Shown: positions 8,559 through 17,851, counted from the first letter of the stretch. The stretch is 64,000 nt of DNA from Streptomyces viridiviolaceus (GCF_014650995.1 NZ_BMWA01000005.1:157658-221657), one strand, 5' to 3'. A program made the numbers and translations. The notes: generated from the sequence alone by a model not told the origin.

Positions 8559-9760
8559 GCGGATTCCTGGCGGGCCTGTGCGTCGCCGTCCTCCCGCTGC
8601 TGGCCGCGGGCTTCTGGCTCGGGCGGCGCACCGCCCGGCCGCAGCACCTCGGCGGGCTCGGCACCCCCGTCGAGCACGCCACCTTCCAGACCCTGCACAC
8701 CGCCTCCCTGGCCACGCCCCCGTTGCGGGCGGGCCTGACGGAGGAGACCGCCCGCAAGTCGGCCCGCAAGCTGCGCTCACTGCTGGGCACGGACGCGCTG
8801 TGCCTGGCCGACCACAAGGAGGTCCTGGTCTGGGACGGGGTGGGCGCACACCACCGCACGGAGATCATGGAGCGCCTCGCCGGTCCGCTGGAGACCGGCC
8901 GCGGCGAGGCGTTCCGGCTCAGCTGCGACACCCCCGACTGCACGGTGCGCTGGGCGGTCGTTGCCCCGCTCACCGTGGACGACCGGGTGCACGGCGCCCT
9001 CGTGGCCTGTGCGCCCCGCGAGTCGGCCGTCCTGGTCCGGGCCGCCGGAGAAGTCGCCCGCTGGGTGTCGGTCCAGCTGGAACTGGCCGACCTCGACCAG
9101 TCCCGCACCAGGCTGATCGAGGCCGAGATCAAGGCGCTGCGGGCCCAGATATCCCCGCACTTCATCTTCAACTCGCTCGCGGTGATCGCCTCCTTCGTGC
9201 GCACCGACCCCGAGCGCGCCCGCGAGCTGCTGCTGGAGTTCGCCGACTTCACCCGCTACTCGTTCCGCCGGCACGGCGACTTCACCACCCTCGCCGACGA
9301 GCTCCATGCCATCGACCACTACCTGGCGCTCGTGCGGGCCCGCTTCGGCGACCGCCTCGCCGTCACCCTCCAGGTCGCCCCCGAGGTGCTGCCGGTCGCC
9401 CTGCCCTTCCTCTGCCTCCAGCCGCTCGTCGAGAACGCCGTCAAACACGGACTGGAGGGCAAGTCCGACCGGTGCCACATCCAGATCACCGCGCAGGACG
9501 CCGGCGCCGAGGCCCTGGTCGTCATCGAGGACGACGGCGCCGGCATGGACCCCGGCCTGCTGCGCCGCATCCTCGCGCGCGAGGTCAGCCCGTCGGGCGG
9601 CATCGGCCTGTCCAACGTCGACGAGCGGCTCCGTCAGGTCTACGGGGACGACCACGGCCTCGTCATCGAGACCGCCGTCGGCGCGGGCATGAAGATCACC
9701 GTCCGGCTGCCGAAGTACCAGCCGGGCGTGCATTCGGCCGGGCTGCTCGGCCGTGAGTGA
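8555..9760 (+). CDS. LytS-type sensor histidine kinase
   Basis: A 401-aa kinase with a single N-terminal membrane helix (residues 3-23), a GAF-like sensor region (about 45-175), a coiled linker and the His_kinase/HATPase module of the LytS/YpdA/BtsS group. The phospho-acceptor H202 is in AQISPHFIFNSL; LQPLVENAVKHGLEG is the N box and DDGAGMD and GGIGLSNVDERL are the G boxes. The GTG at 8555 overlaps the symporter stop. Unlike BtsS it has no multi-helix 5TM-LYT sensor, so the signal may be cytoplasmic or come from the symporter. Its partner is the LytTR regulator at the head of the operon. Confidence 0.92.
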   Translation: MSGFLAGLCVAVLPLLAAGFWLGRRTARPQHLGGLGTPVEHATFQTLHTASLATPPLRAGLTEETARKSARKLRSLLGTDALCLADHKEVLVWDGVGAHHRTEIMERLAGPLETGRGEAFRLSCDTPDCTVRWAVVAPLTVDDRVHGALVACAPRESAVLVRAAGEVARWVSVQLELADLDQSRTRLIEAEIKALRAQISPHFIFNSLAVIASFVRTDPERARELLLEFADFTRYSFRRHGDFTTLADELHAIDHYLALVRARFGDRLAVTLQVAPEVLPVALPFLCLQPLVENAVKHGLEGKSDRCHIQITAQDAGAEALVVIEDDGAGMDPGLLRRILAREVSPSGGIGLSNVDERLRQVYGDDHGLVIETAVGAGMKITVRLPKYQPGVHSAGLLGRE

Positions 9761-9769
9761 GCGTGCTCC

Positions 9770-9940
9770 TCAGGTGCTGCGCGTGGCCACCATGCCCAGC
9801 GTGATCAGGCCCAGGACGACCCAGCCGAACCACAGCCAGCCGTTGCTTCCGAGCGCCACCGTGTAGGCCGTCACCGCGACCAGGCCGCCGATGGTGAGCG
9901 CCCCCATCGTCTTCGTGGAACTGTCCGTGGAACCGGGCAT
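9770..9940 (-). CDS. Small membrane protein, unknown function
   Basis: A 56-aa protein with a short polar start and two closely spaced hydrophobic stretches (MGALTIGGLVAVTAYTVAL and GWLWFGWVVLGLITLGMVA). It begins 13 nt after the stop of the Ser/Thr kinase gene behind a GGAGGG site, so it is probably its operon partner. No family recognised; similar short proteins are common in Streptomyces. Confidence 0.65.
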   Translation of the reverse strand: MPGSTDSSTKTMGALTIGGLVAVTAYTVALGSNGWLWFGWVVLGLITLGMVATRST

Positions 9941-9953
9941 CGCGACACCCTCC

Positions 9954-12029
9954 TCATGGTCCGTTGCCCTCCATGGTGCCCCCGTTCCGGCTCCGCACGG
10001 TGCAGACGACGAGATGTGTGCCGGTTTTCCAGGCGTTCTCGCCGACCCGGGAGCCGGAGTCGTGCAGGGAGGGATCGAAGCCGTAGTCGCGCGGCGGCAC
10101 GTCCCGCGCGCACGCACGGCCCGCCGCGGTCCGGGCCTCGGCGTAGGCGACGTCGGAGGCCAGCCGGGTGAAACCGAGCACCTGCTCGTCGTACCGGCCG
10201 TCGCAGGACACCAGCCGGACGTCCCGGGCGGAGCGGACGTCCAGACAGTCCCGCCGCTGCATGTTCGCGGTGTCCGAGAAGACCGACCCGGACGTGCGGT
10301 ACCGGCCGAGCGAGCCGTGCACCGGGCCGTGGGCGCCCATCACCAGGCAGGCCGCGCGGCGCCCGGCGGCGTCGAAACCGCCCTCGCTCGGCACGACGGC
10401 GAGGCTGCGCACGTCGGCCAGCCGGGCCCGGACCTCCCGCGTCCGCTCCTCGCACCGGGCCGGACCCAGCTCGCGGGCCTCCTCGGCGGAGGAGACGGCC
10501 ACGAACGCCATCACCTGACCGTCGGGCGCCTCGCCGCGGCAGTCCGGGACCCGGGTGAGCCGGGGCGTCCCCGTGAACCGGGTGCCGCCGGGCCAGTCGG
10601 CGCGGACGCAGTCCCCGTCCCGCAGCGGCGCCGCCAGCCCCACGGTGTCGCCGTACGGCGCCCCCGTCCCGCCGGTCGCCCGGTCGGCGAGGGCGTACCA
10701 GACGCCGCCGAGGGCGAGGATCAGCCCGAGACCGCCGGCCAGAGCGGCGCGCAGCGCCCGCAGCCGCGGCCGCCGGTGCCCGGCGGGCGCAGGAGGGGTG
10801 GCGTGGGAGGCCCCCGGACCGAAGGCACGCGGACCGGGGCCCCGGGAAGGAGAGCCGCTCGGGTCGGGGGCCTGCGGCTTCCGGGAGTGCGGACGGTGGT
10901 CAGGTGGAACCGAGGCACGCGGATCGCGGAGCGGATCCGGCGGGTGCGGATCGGCGCCCGCCGGCGCGGACCCGGACTCGGCGCTGTACGGCCGGGGCCC
11001 GGGAAGGGCGGGAAGCGGACCGGACCCGGGCTCCGCCTCGGCCGGGCCGGAATCCGGCTCCGCGCCGTGCGGACCGGGCGCGGGCGGGGCGGAGGCCCAG
11101 GGCGGCTGGGACCCGGGGTCGGTCCCCGTCCGGGTGTACGTCTCGGTCTGGGGCGTGATGATCCACGCCAGTTCAGCCTCCGTCTCGGCCGCCGTGATCC
11201 GCAGGTCCGGATCCTTGGCGAGGAGCCGCTGCAGCACGGGCCGCAGCGCACCGGCCCGCAGCGGGGGACGCGGTTCCTCCGTGACCACCGCGGTGATCTC
11301 CGCGAGGTGCGACTCCCGTTCGAACGGCCCGCGGCCCTCGACGGCGTGGTACAGCGTGCAACCCAGCGAGAACAGATCGGCCGCCGGGGTGGGCGGCCCG
11401 CCCCTGGCCCGCTCCGGCGCCAGATAGCCCGCCGTGCCCAGAAGCGCCGACGCCAGCGTGTACCGCGTCTCACCGGTGTCCGGCTGGACGGCGATCCCGT
11501 AGTCGGCGAGCAGGACCCGGCCGTACGGCGCGCCGGCGCGGTCCGGGGCCAGCAGGATGTTCGCCGGTTTCACGTCCCGGTGCAGCACGCCCCGCTCGTG
11601 CCCGGCGGTCAGCGCGTCGAGCACGGCGAGCCCGATGCGGGCGCCCTCGGCGGGTGCCAGCGGTCCGCGCCGGGCCACCAGCTCGCGCAGGTCCACGGCG
11701 TTCGCCACGTACTCCATGACGATCCACGGCAGGCCCTCGTGCTCCAGCACGTCGTGGACGGTGACGACGTGCGGATGGTCGCGGAGCCCGGCCGCGTGCC
11801 GGGCCTCCGCTCGGGCGCGGGCGACCCGTGCCTCGCGCTCCGGGCCGGCCTCCGACGGATCGCGGAAGACGATCTCCTTGAGCGCGACCTCGCAGGCCAG
11901 TCTCTGATCGTGGGCGAGCCACACATGGCCCATCCCGCCGCTGCCGAGCCGGCGCAGCAGCAGATAGCGGCCGGCGACGACCCGGCCCACTCCCGACTGC
12001 GGTGATCCTGAAGACGCGTGACGTGACAT
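9954..12029 (-). CDS. Membrane-anchored serine/threonine protein kinase (PknB-type)
   Basis: A 691-aa Hanks-type kinase. The catalytic domain (about 20-290) has the glycine loop LGSGGMG (28-34), ATP-binding K51 in VALKEI, HRDVKPANI (150-158) and a DYG triplet at 176-178 in place of the usual DFG. A Pro/Gly-rich linker (about 300-425) leads to one membrane helix (427-448) and an extracytoplasmic domain of about 240 residues. That domain has six or more cysteines and lacks PASTA repeats; it resembles septum-formation-like sensor domains of actinobacterial kinases (DGDCVRADW, VPDCRGEAPDGQVMAFV). The ATG at 12029 is well placed before the kinase fold. Targets are unknown. Confidence 0.92.
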   Translation of the reverse strand: MSRHASSGSPQSGVGRVVAGRYLLLRRLGSGGMGHVWLAHDQRLACEVALKEIVFRDPSEAGPEREARVARARAEARHAAGLRDHPHVVTVHDVLEHEGLPWIVMEYVANAVDLRELVARRGPLAPAEGARIGLAVLDALTAGHERGVLHRDVKPANILLAPDRAGAPYGRVLLADYGIAVQPDTGETRYTLASALLGTAGYLAPERARGGPPTPAADLFSLGCTLYHAVEGRGPFERESHLAEITAVVTEEPRPPLRAGALRPVLQRLLAKDPDLRITAAETEAELAWIITPQTETYTRTGTDPGSQPPWASAPPAPGPHGAEPDSGPAEAEPGSGPLPALPGPRPYSAESGSAPAGADPHPPDPLRDPRASVPPDHRPHSRKPQAPDPSGSPSRGPGPRAFGPGASHATPPAPAGHRRPRLRALRAALAGGLGLILALGGVWYALADRATGGTGAPYGDTVGLAAPLRDGDCVRADWPGGTRFTGTPRLTRVPDCRGEAPDGQVMAFVAVSSAEEARELGPARCEERTREVRARLADVRSLAVVPSEGGFDAAGRRAACLVMGAHGPVHGSLGRYRTSGSVFSDTANMQRRDCLDVRSARDVRLVSCDGRYDEQVLGFTRLASDVAYAEARTAAGRACARDVPPRDYGFDPSLHDSGSRVGENAWKTGTHLVVCTVRSRNGGTMEGNGP

Positions 12030-12097
12030 ACCGCTCCCCCCGGGCGGTTCCCCCGACGCGCCTCATGCTACTGAACGGCGCCGCGCGGCGCGGTCGT

Positions 12098-13048
12098 TCA
12101 GTTACCGCGTGCGTTCAGTGAGGCCAGATAGGCGTTGTACGCCTCGAGTTCCTTGTCACCGTTGCGCTCGGCGGCCCGGTCCGTGCGCCGGGCGTGCCGC
12201 TGCTCGGAGGCGTACCACTGGAACAGCAGAGCGAGGAGCACGAGTACGGACGGGACCTCGCTGAAGGCCCAGGCGATACCGCCGGCCGCGTTCTGGTCGG
12301 AGAGCGCGTCGATGCCGAGGGACGCGGGAGGGTTCTCGAACGTCTTGACCATGGGCGTGGAGCCCATCATCAGCGCGATGCCGAAGAACGCGTGGAACGG
12401 CATGCCCGCGAACAGCTCCAGCATCCTCATCAGGTGTCCCGGGCGGTGCGGCCCGGGGTCGACGCCCATGATCGGCCAGAAGAACACCAGGCCGACGGCG
12501 AGGAAGTGCACCATCATCCCGATGTGCCCGGCCTTGGAGCCCATCAGAGTGTCGAAGAGCGGGGTGAAGTACAGCGCGTACAGGCTCGCGATGAACAGCG
12601 GGATGGTGAACGCCGGGTGCGTGATGATCCGCATGTAGCGGCTGTGCAGCAGCATGAGCAGCAGCTCGCGCGGCCCCTTGCGGTCGCGGCCCGCCGTCGG
12701 CAGCGCGCGCAGTGCCAGGGTGATCGGGGCGCCGAGCAGGATGAGGATCGGCGACACCATGCTGATCACCATGTGCTGCACCATGTGCACGCTGAACATG
12801 ACCATGCCGTAGTCGTTCAGCTTCGTGCACATCACCAGCCCGATGCTCAGCACGCCGGCGACGTAGGCGACGGTCCGGCCCACCGGCCACTTGTCACCGC
12901 GCCGCACGAGGCGGAGGACGCCCCATCCGTACAGCGCCAGGCCGAGGAGGCAGGCGATGAGGAAGAAGGAGTCCGCCGACCACACGAGACCCCGCCCCAG
13001 CGTGAACGGCGGCAGATCCGTCGTCATGCCGTGCCCGCTGTGATCCAT
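12098..13048 (-). CDS. Cytochrome c oxidase assembly protein (CtaG/caa3 family)
   Basis: A 316-aa polytopic membrane protein with about seven helices, of the CtaG family linked to copper delivery or assembly of cytochrome oxidase. The histidine- and methionine-rich N-terminus (MDHSGHGM) and the membrane motifs SVHMVQHMVISMVSP, GAPITLALRALP and MMVHFLAVGLVFFWPIMGVDP are typical. The C-terminus is charged and cytoplasmic. The ATG at 13048 is preferred over an upstream in-frame start, which would add a non-conserved tail before the conserved MDHSGHG. Confidence 0.9.
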   Translation of the reverse strand: MDHSGHGMTTDLPPFTLGRGLVWSADSFFLIACLLGLALYGWGVLRLVRRGDKWPVGRTVAYVAGVLSIGLVMCTKLNDYGMVMFSVHMVQHMVISMVSPILILLGAPITLALRALPTAGRDRKGPRELLLMLLHSRYMRIITHPAFTIPLFIASLYALYFTPLFDTLMGSKAGHIGMMVHFLAVGLVFFWPIMGVDPGPHRPGHLMRMLELFAGMPFHAFFGIALMMGSTPMVKTFENPPASLGIDALSDQNAAGGIAWAFSEVPSVLVLLALLFQWYASEQRHARRTDRAAERNGDKELEAYNAYLASLNARGN

Positions 13049-13145
13049 CCGCCGGCTCCTGTTTCGTGGGGGTTGAGCGCTGTCTGTCCGCACCAAGACT
13101 AGAACCGCCCCCGGCGACATCCGTCACCGGGGGCGGTTCAGCGCC

Positions 13146-13182
13146 CGGTCAGGGGCGCGGTTCTGCATCGACGTGCGGCAGG
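13146..13182. repeat. Diverged copy of a dispersed Streptomyces intergenic repeat
   Basis: The segment beginning GGTCAGGGGCGCGGTTCTGC and going on ATCGACGTGCGGC resembles a short repeat found in many Streptomyces intergenic spaces (GGGGCGCGGGGCTGTATCGA type). This is recalled from experience and could not be searched here. Confidence 0.35.
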
Positions 13183-14208
13183 TCAGAGCACGCACTCCGC
13201 CTCGTCGTACCGCTCCCGCGGCACGGTCTTGAGCGTCTCCACCGCCTCGGCCAGCGGCACCGTCACGATGTCGGTTCCGCGCAGCGCGGTCATCTTCCCG
13301 AACTCGCCCCGGTGCACCGCCTCCACCGCGTGCCAGCCGAACCGGGTGGCCAGCACCCGGTCGTACGCCGTCGGGGTGCCGCCGCGCTGGACGTGGCCCA
13401 GTATCACCGGCCGGGCCTCCTTGCCGAGACGCCGCTCCAGCTCCAGGGAGAGCTGGCGGGCGACGCCGGCGAAGCGCTCGTGGCCGTAGATGTCCTTGCC
13501 GCCCTCGTCGAACTCCATGGTGCCCGGACGCGGCTTCGCCCCCTCGGCGGCCACCACGATCGCGAACCGCTTGCCGGCGGAGAAGCGCTCGCCGACCTTG
13601 GCGGTCAGTTCGTCGATGTCGAAGGGACGCTCCGGCACGACGACGGCGTGGGCGCCCGCGGCCATGCCCGAGTGCAGCGCGATCCAGCCGGTGTGACGGC
13701 CCATGACCTCCACGATCAGCACGCGCTGGTGGGACTCGGCGGTGGTCTTGAGCCGGTCCAGGGCCTCGGTGGCGACGGTGACGGCCGTGTCGAAGCCGAA
13801 GGTGACGTCCGTGACCGCTATGTCGTTGTCGATGGTCTTCGGCACGCCCACGATCGGCAGGCCGTTGTCGGACAGCAGCCGGGCGGCCTTCAGCGTGCCC
13901 TCGCCGCCGATCGGGATGATCGCGTCGAGCCCGAGCTCCTCGACGTGGCCCCGCGCCCGCTCCACGCCGTCGCGCAGGTGCTCGGGACGGACCCGGGAGG
14001 AGCCGAGGATGGTGCCGCCGCGCGCCAGGATGCCGCCGACCGCATCGAGGTCGAGCTTGAGGTAGTCGCACTCCAGGAGGCCCTTCCAGCCGTCCCGGAA
14101 GCCGATGACCTCGTCGCCGTGGTCGACGACGGCACGGTGCACGACGGACCGGATGACGGCGTTCAGGCCGGGGCAGTCGCCGCCGGACGTGAGGACACCA
14201 ATGCGCAT
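13183..14208 (-). CDS. pfkA: 6-phosphofructokinase
   Basis: A 341-aa glycolytic kinase that phosphorylates fructose 6-phosphate to the 1,6-bisphosphate. Seen are SGGDCPGLNAVIR (ATP loop, 8-20), GGEGT (101-105), PKTIDNDI with the catalytic base region (123-130) and MGRHTGWIA. Gly104 in GGEGT points to ATP rather than pyrophosphate as donor, while Lys124 is the residue common to pyrophosphate enzymes; this mixture is known for actinomycete ATP enzymes. The start at 14208 gives the exact family N-terminus MRIGVLTSGGD. An imperfect CCCTGC/GCAGGG dyad lies 60-80 bp upstream. Confidence 0.95.
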   Translation of the reverse strand: MRIGVLTSGGDCPGLNAVIRSVVHRAVVDHGDEVIGFRDGWKGLLECDYLKLDLDAVGGILARGGTILGSSRVRPEHLRDGVERARGHVEELGLDAIIPIGGEGTLKAARLLSDNGLPIVGVPKTIDNDIAVTDVTFGFDTAVTVATEALDRLKTTAESHQRVLIVEVMGRHTGWIALHSGMAAGAHAVVVPERPFDIDELTAKVGERFSAGKRFAIVVAAEGAKPRPGTMEFDEGGKDIYGHERFAGVARQLSLELERRLGKEARPVILGHVQRGGTPTAYDRVLATRFGWHAVEAVHRGEFGKMTALRGTDIVTVPLAEAVETLKTVPRERYDEAECVL

Positions 14209-14374
14209 AGCCCGAAATACCTTTTCAACAGGGGCACGGGTCCGGACCGCGCTGTCCGGTTCGATCCCTGCCACCCTAGCGGTAGCAGGGGGCGGGACCG
14301 AACCGTGCGTCCGCCTACTGGACGTACCCGCTCACCTGTGCGGATGCATCATCAGACGGGCTGTCGACCAGGCG

Positions 14375-15103
14375 TCAGGCCGGCTGCTGCGCGGCGGCGA
14401 TGCGCTCGTTGCGCAGCGCCTCGTACCAGCGGTCGTCCGTCGGCGGCAGCGCGTTCACGTCGAGGGCCAGCTTCAGCAGCAGGTCGGCGATCTGCGGGTT
14501 GCGCGCGAGCACGGGGCCGTGCATGTACGTGCCGAAGACCGTGTCGTTGTACGCGCCCTCCGTGCCGTCGCCCGTGCCGTTGCCGTTGCCGAAGCGGACC
14601 TGGGCGAACGGGCGCGCGGTGGGGCCCAGGTGGGTGACGCCCTGGTGGTTCTCGAAGCCGGTCAGCGGGGGCAGGCCCAGGCGCGGGTCGATGTCGCCGA
14701 GGACGTCGCCGACGCACCGGGCGCCCTCGCCGCGCACCGAGACCACGTCGAGCAGACCGAGGCCCGGCTCGCGCTGGCCGAGGTCGTTGATGAACTCGTG
14801 GCCGAGGATCTGGTAGCCGGCGCAGACGGAGAAGACGATCGCGCCGTTCTCCACCGCCCGGTGCAGACCGCCGTCTCGGCGCAGCCGCTCGGCCGCGAGG
14901 CGCTGCGGCCGGTCCTCGCCGCCGCCGATGAGGTAGATGTCGCCGGAGGTCGGGATCGGCTGGTCGCTGCGCACGTCGAGCCGGGCCACGTCGAGGCCGC
15001 GCTGCCGGGCCCGGCGCTCCACGACGAGGGCGTTGCCCTGGTCGCCGTACGTGCTGAGCAGGTCCGGGTAGATCCAGACGACCCGCAGCTGGTTGTCGCT
15101 CAC
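14375..15103 (-). CDS. gatD: Lipid II isoglutaminyl synthase, glutaminase subunit
   Basis: A 242-aa class I glutamine amidotransferase, GatD, which supplies ammonia to MurT for amidation of the D-glutamate of lipid II. The nucleophile is C94 in VFSVCAGYQILG and the catalytic histidine lies in TYMHGPVLARNP. The N-terminus VVWIYPDLLSTYGDQGNALV is diagnostic of GatD. It starts 24 nt after the murT stop, forming a two-gene operon. Amidation is needed for efficient cross-linking, so both genes act in cell-wall synthesis. Confidence 0.93.
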   Translation of the reverse strand: MSDNQLRVVWIYPDLLSTYGDQGNALVVERRARQRGLDVARLDVRSDQPIPTSGDIYLIGGGEDRPQRLAAERLRRDGGLHRAVENGAIVFSVCAGYQILGHEFINDLGQREPGLGLLDVVSVRGEGARCVGDVLGDIDPRLGLPPLTGFENHQGVTHLGPTARPFAQVRFGNGNGTGDGTEGAYNDTVFGTYMHGPVLARNPQIADLLLKLALDVNALPPTDDRWYEALRNERIAAAQQPA

Positions 15104-15127
15104 TTCAAGTCCCCTGAGGTCTCGTGG

Positions 15128-16366
15128 TCAGTTGCCGACGCGGCGGCGCAGGTCCTGGAAGGCGGTGTAGTTCGCGATGACCTCGATCCGGCCGGGCGGG
15201 CACAGCTGCACGGCCTGGTCGAGGTTCTCGCACACCTGGAACTGCTGGTTCGCGACCTCCAGGCGCACCGCCAGGTCCAGCTTCCGGTCGCCGATGACGC
15301 AGATCGGGTGGCCGGTGAGCCGGGTGTAGTCCACGTCCCACAGCCAGGAGGTGTCGGTGCCGTCGGCGCCGCGCGCGTTCACCGACAGGATCACCGGGGT
15401 CGGCGGCGGGTCGATCAGGGAGAAGGTCTCCAGCCAGCCCGCGGGGTTCTTGGCGAGCAGCAGCCGCAGGTCACGGCCCTGGAACTGGACGACGTCGTAG
15501 CGCCCGGCGACCGCCTGGACCTGGTACATGCGCTCCAGGGCGACCTGCGGCGGCACCCCGAAGACGGCGGCGACGGCGGCCGAGGAGGCGGCGTTGGCCT
15601 TGTTGGCGCGGCCCGGCAGCTGGAGGTGGATCGGCCAGGCGGAGCCGTGCGGGTCGAGGACGTGGTCGCCGGAGAGCGCCCAGCTCGGCGTGGGCCGGCG
15701 GAAGCCGCACTCGCCGCAGAACCAGTCGTCGCCCGGGCGCTGCATCACACCGCCGCAGGACGGGCAGGACCAGGCGTCGTCCTTCCACATCTGCCCGGCG
15801 GCGACCCAGATCACGTTGGGGGAGGAGGACGCGGCCCACACCACCAGCGGGTCGTCGGCGTTGGCGACGATCACGGCCTTCGAACCGGTCAGTCCCTCGC
15901 GCCAGTTCTCGGCGAGCATGCGGGTCTCGGCGGCGCGGTCGAGCTGGTCGCGCGAGAGGTTGAGCAGGGCGATGCACTTCGGGTCGGTGTCCCGGGCGAC
16001 CCCGGCGAGGTACTTCTCGTCGACCTCGATGACGCCGTACCGGGCGTCCGAGCCGCCGGCGAGGGCGGAGGTGATGCCGGCCGGCATGTTGGCGCCGAGC
16101 GCGTTGGACACGACCGGGCCGGCGGCCCGGAGGGCCTCGGCGATGAGCCGGGTGGTGGTGGTCTTGCCGTTGGTCGCCGAGACCAGGACCACGTCCAGGT
16201 TCTGGGCGAGCCGGGCGAGCAGGTCGGGGTCGAGTTTCAGCGCGACCCGGCCGCCGATCACCGAACCGCTGCCGCGCCCTGCGGCGCGCGATGCCGCCGC
16301 GACCGCCTTGCCCGCGGTCACGGCCAGCTTGGCCCGCGGCGTGAGCGGGTCCGAGTTGCCTGCCAT
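15128..16366 (-). CDS. murT: Lipid II isoglutaminyl synthase, Mur-ligase-like subunit
   Basis: A 412-aa Mur-ligase-like protein with P-loop SATNGKTTTTRL (64-75), a zinc-ribbon insert with two CxxC pairs (CPSCGG and CGECGF, about residues 205-228) and the C-terminal DUF1727 domain (YDVVQFQGRDLRLLLAKNPAGW). MurT activates the lipid II stem-peptide glutamate and receives ammonia from GatD. The ATG at 16366 follows AAGGAGG at good spacing, so the upstream in-frame start is rejected. It precedes gatD in the operon and diverges from the deformylase gene. Confidence 0.93.
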   Translation of the reverse strand: MAGNSDPLTPRAKLAVTAGKAVAAASRAAGRGSGSVIGGRVALKLDPDLLARLAQNLDVVLVSATNGKTTTTRLIAEALRAAGPVVSNALGANMPAGITSALAGGSDARYGVIEVDEKYLAGVARDTDPKCIALLNLSRDQLDRAAETRMLAENWREGLTGSKAVIVANADDPLVVWAASSSPNVIWVAAGQMWKDDAWSCPSCGGVMQRPGDDWFCGECGFRRPTPSWALSGDHVLDPHGSAWPIHLQLPGRANKANAASSAAVAAVFGVPPQVALERMYQVQAVAGRYDVVQFQGRDLRLLLAKNPAGWLETFSLIDPPPTPVILSVNARGADGTDTSWLWDVDYTRLTGHPICVIGDRKLDLAVRLEVANQQFQVCENLDQAVQLCPPGRIEVIANYTAFQDLRRRVGN

Positions 16367-16546
16367 CAGTTCTCGATCCTCCTTGCGTACGCGCCGCGCC
16401 TGAAGCCTGTGAAGCCTGACGGCCACGTGGTGTGGACCTCAGCCTATCGAGATCCATTCGCACTCCCGAATCGCGGCACCGGGACCGCACGGTCCCCGCG
16501 GTGGGCGCGGGCCGACGGGGGACACAGGGACCTTACTCTTGCCGCC

Positions 16547-17089
16547 ATGCGACAAGGCTCCATCCCGGGCGCCCACGGGCGCGTACGGCCCCTCTCCCTC
16601 CTCGGTGACCCCGTCCTGCACGCGCCCTGCGCGGAGGTCACCGACTTCGGTCCGGAACTCGCGGCGCTCGTGGAGGACTTGTTCGCGACCATGTACGCCG
16701 CCCACGGCGTCGGTCTCGCGGCGAACCAGATCGGCGAGCCGCTGCGCATCTTCGTGTACGACTGCCCGGACGACGATGACGTGCGTCACGTCGGCCACGT
16801 GGTCAACCCGCGGCTCGTCGAGACCGACGGCGTGGTGGTGCGGGGTCCGGAGGGATGTCTGTCGCTGCCCGGTCTGGAGGCGGGTACGGAGCGTCACGAC
16901 CACGCGGTCGTGGAGGGTTTCACGGTGACCGGGGATCCGGTCACCGTGCACGGGACGGGATTCTTCGCCCGGTGCCTGCAGCACGAGTACGACCACCTGG
17001 AGGGCCGGCTGTACGTCGACCGCCTCACGGGGTGGCGCCGGCGCAGGGTGCTCCGGCGGGCGGCGAGGGCGTCCTGGAGCGGCCGGTAG
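16547..17089 (+). CDS. def: Peptide deformylase
   Basis: A 180-aa enzyme that removes the formyl group from nascent proteins. All three motifs are present: GVGLAANQIG (about 57-66), EGCLSLPG and QHEYDHLEG with metal ligands Cys, His and His and catalytic Glu. The start at 16547 is supported by a -10-like TACTCT at 16534-16539, 7 nt upstream, and no ribosome-binding site, so a leaderless message is likely. The C-terminus is short and arginine-rich. The gene converges on tetR with a 9-bp gap. Confidence 0.95.
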   Translation: MRQGSIPGAHGRVRPLSLLGDPVLHAPCAEVTDFGPELAALVEDLFATMYAAHGVGLAANQIGEPLRIFVYDCPDDDDVRHVGHVVNPRLVETDGVVVRGPEGCLSLPGLEAGTERHDHAVVEGFTVTGDPVTVHGTGFFARCLQHEYDHLEGRLYVDRLTGWRRRRVLRRAARASWSGR

Positions 17090-17098
17090 CGACAGCCG

Positions 17099-17755
17099 TC
17101 AGAATCCGGGGCCGCCGACGCGGTCCCCGGCCGCGGCCAGCCGTCCCCACAGCAGGTCGGCCAGGCTGCGCACCAACTCCGCCCGGCCGCACGGCCGCTC
17201 GCCGAGCCACCAGTCCCCGGCGGCGTGCATCATGCCGACGATGCCGTGGCCCCAGACCCGGGCCAGCTGCTGGCTGCCCGGTCCGAGGTCCAGGCGCTCC
17301 TCGATGACCTGGGCCAGCTCCTCGCCCATGCGGCGCAGCAGGGGCGCCGAGTGCTTGCCGACGTCGAAGCCCTGCTCGCCCTGGTCGCCGGGGGCGGCGC
17401 TGCCCTCCGCCGGATGCATCAGGAAGCGGTACACCTGCGGGCGGGCCTCGATCGCCGCCAGATAGGTGTCCAGAGTGGCCTCGACGCGTTCCCGCCGGTC
17501 CGCCGGGGCGTCCAGGGCGGCCCGCAGCGAATCGAGGAGGGCGTCCGTGTGCCGCTGGGCGAGGGCGGCGTACAGGCCGCCCTTGTCGCCGAAGTGCCGG
17601 TAGAGGATCGGCTTGGTGATGCCCGCCTCGGCGGCGATGGCGTTCATCGAGGCCTGTGGGCCGTCGCGCAGCACCACCCGGTCGGCGGCCTCCAGCAGCT
17701 CCCGCCGTCGGCGGTCGGCGGACCGCTGCTGATCGGTCCGCTGCGTGGTGTCCAT
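17099..17755 (-). CDS. TetR-family transcriptional repressor
   Basis: A 218-aa TetR protein. The helix-turn-helix (ASMNAIAAEAGITKPILYRHFGDKGGLYAALA, about 35-66) is canonical and a larger C-terminal ligand/dimer domain follows. It is divergent from an acyl-CoA dehydrogenase gene, and a perfect palindrome lies between them, so it probably represses that gene and itself and responds to an acyl-CoA. The C-terminal domain resembles that of fatty-acid-related actinobacterial TetR proteins; the ligand is inferred. Confidence 0.9.
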   Translation of the reverse strand: MDTTQRTDQQRSADRRRRELLEAADRVVLRDGPQASMNAIAAEAGITKPILYRHFGDKGGLYAALAQRHTDALLDSLRAALDAPADRRERVEATLDTYLAAIEARPQVYRFLMHPAEGSAAPGDQGEQGFDVGKHSAPLLRRMGEELAQVIEERLDLGPGSQQLARVWGHGIVGMMHAAGDWWLGERPCGRAELVRSLADLLWGRLAAAGDRVGGPGF

Positions 17756-17851
17756 GTGCTCTCCCCACCCGTGCTGATTCGGTGACGCCTGCGCAAACTA
17801 ACACCCGGGGGGTCCCGGGCATCGAACGGGAGGCCGACGGGTCGTCGGGAG

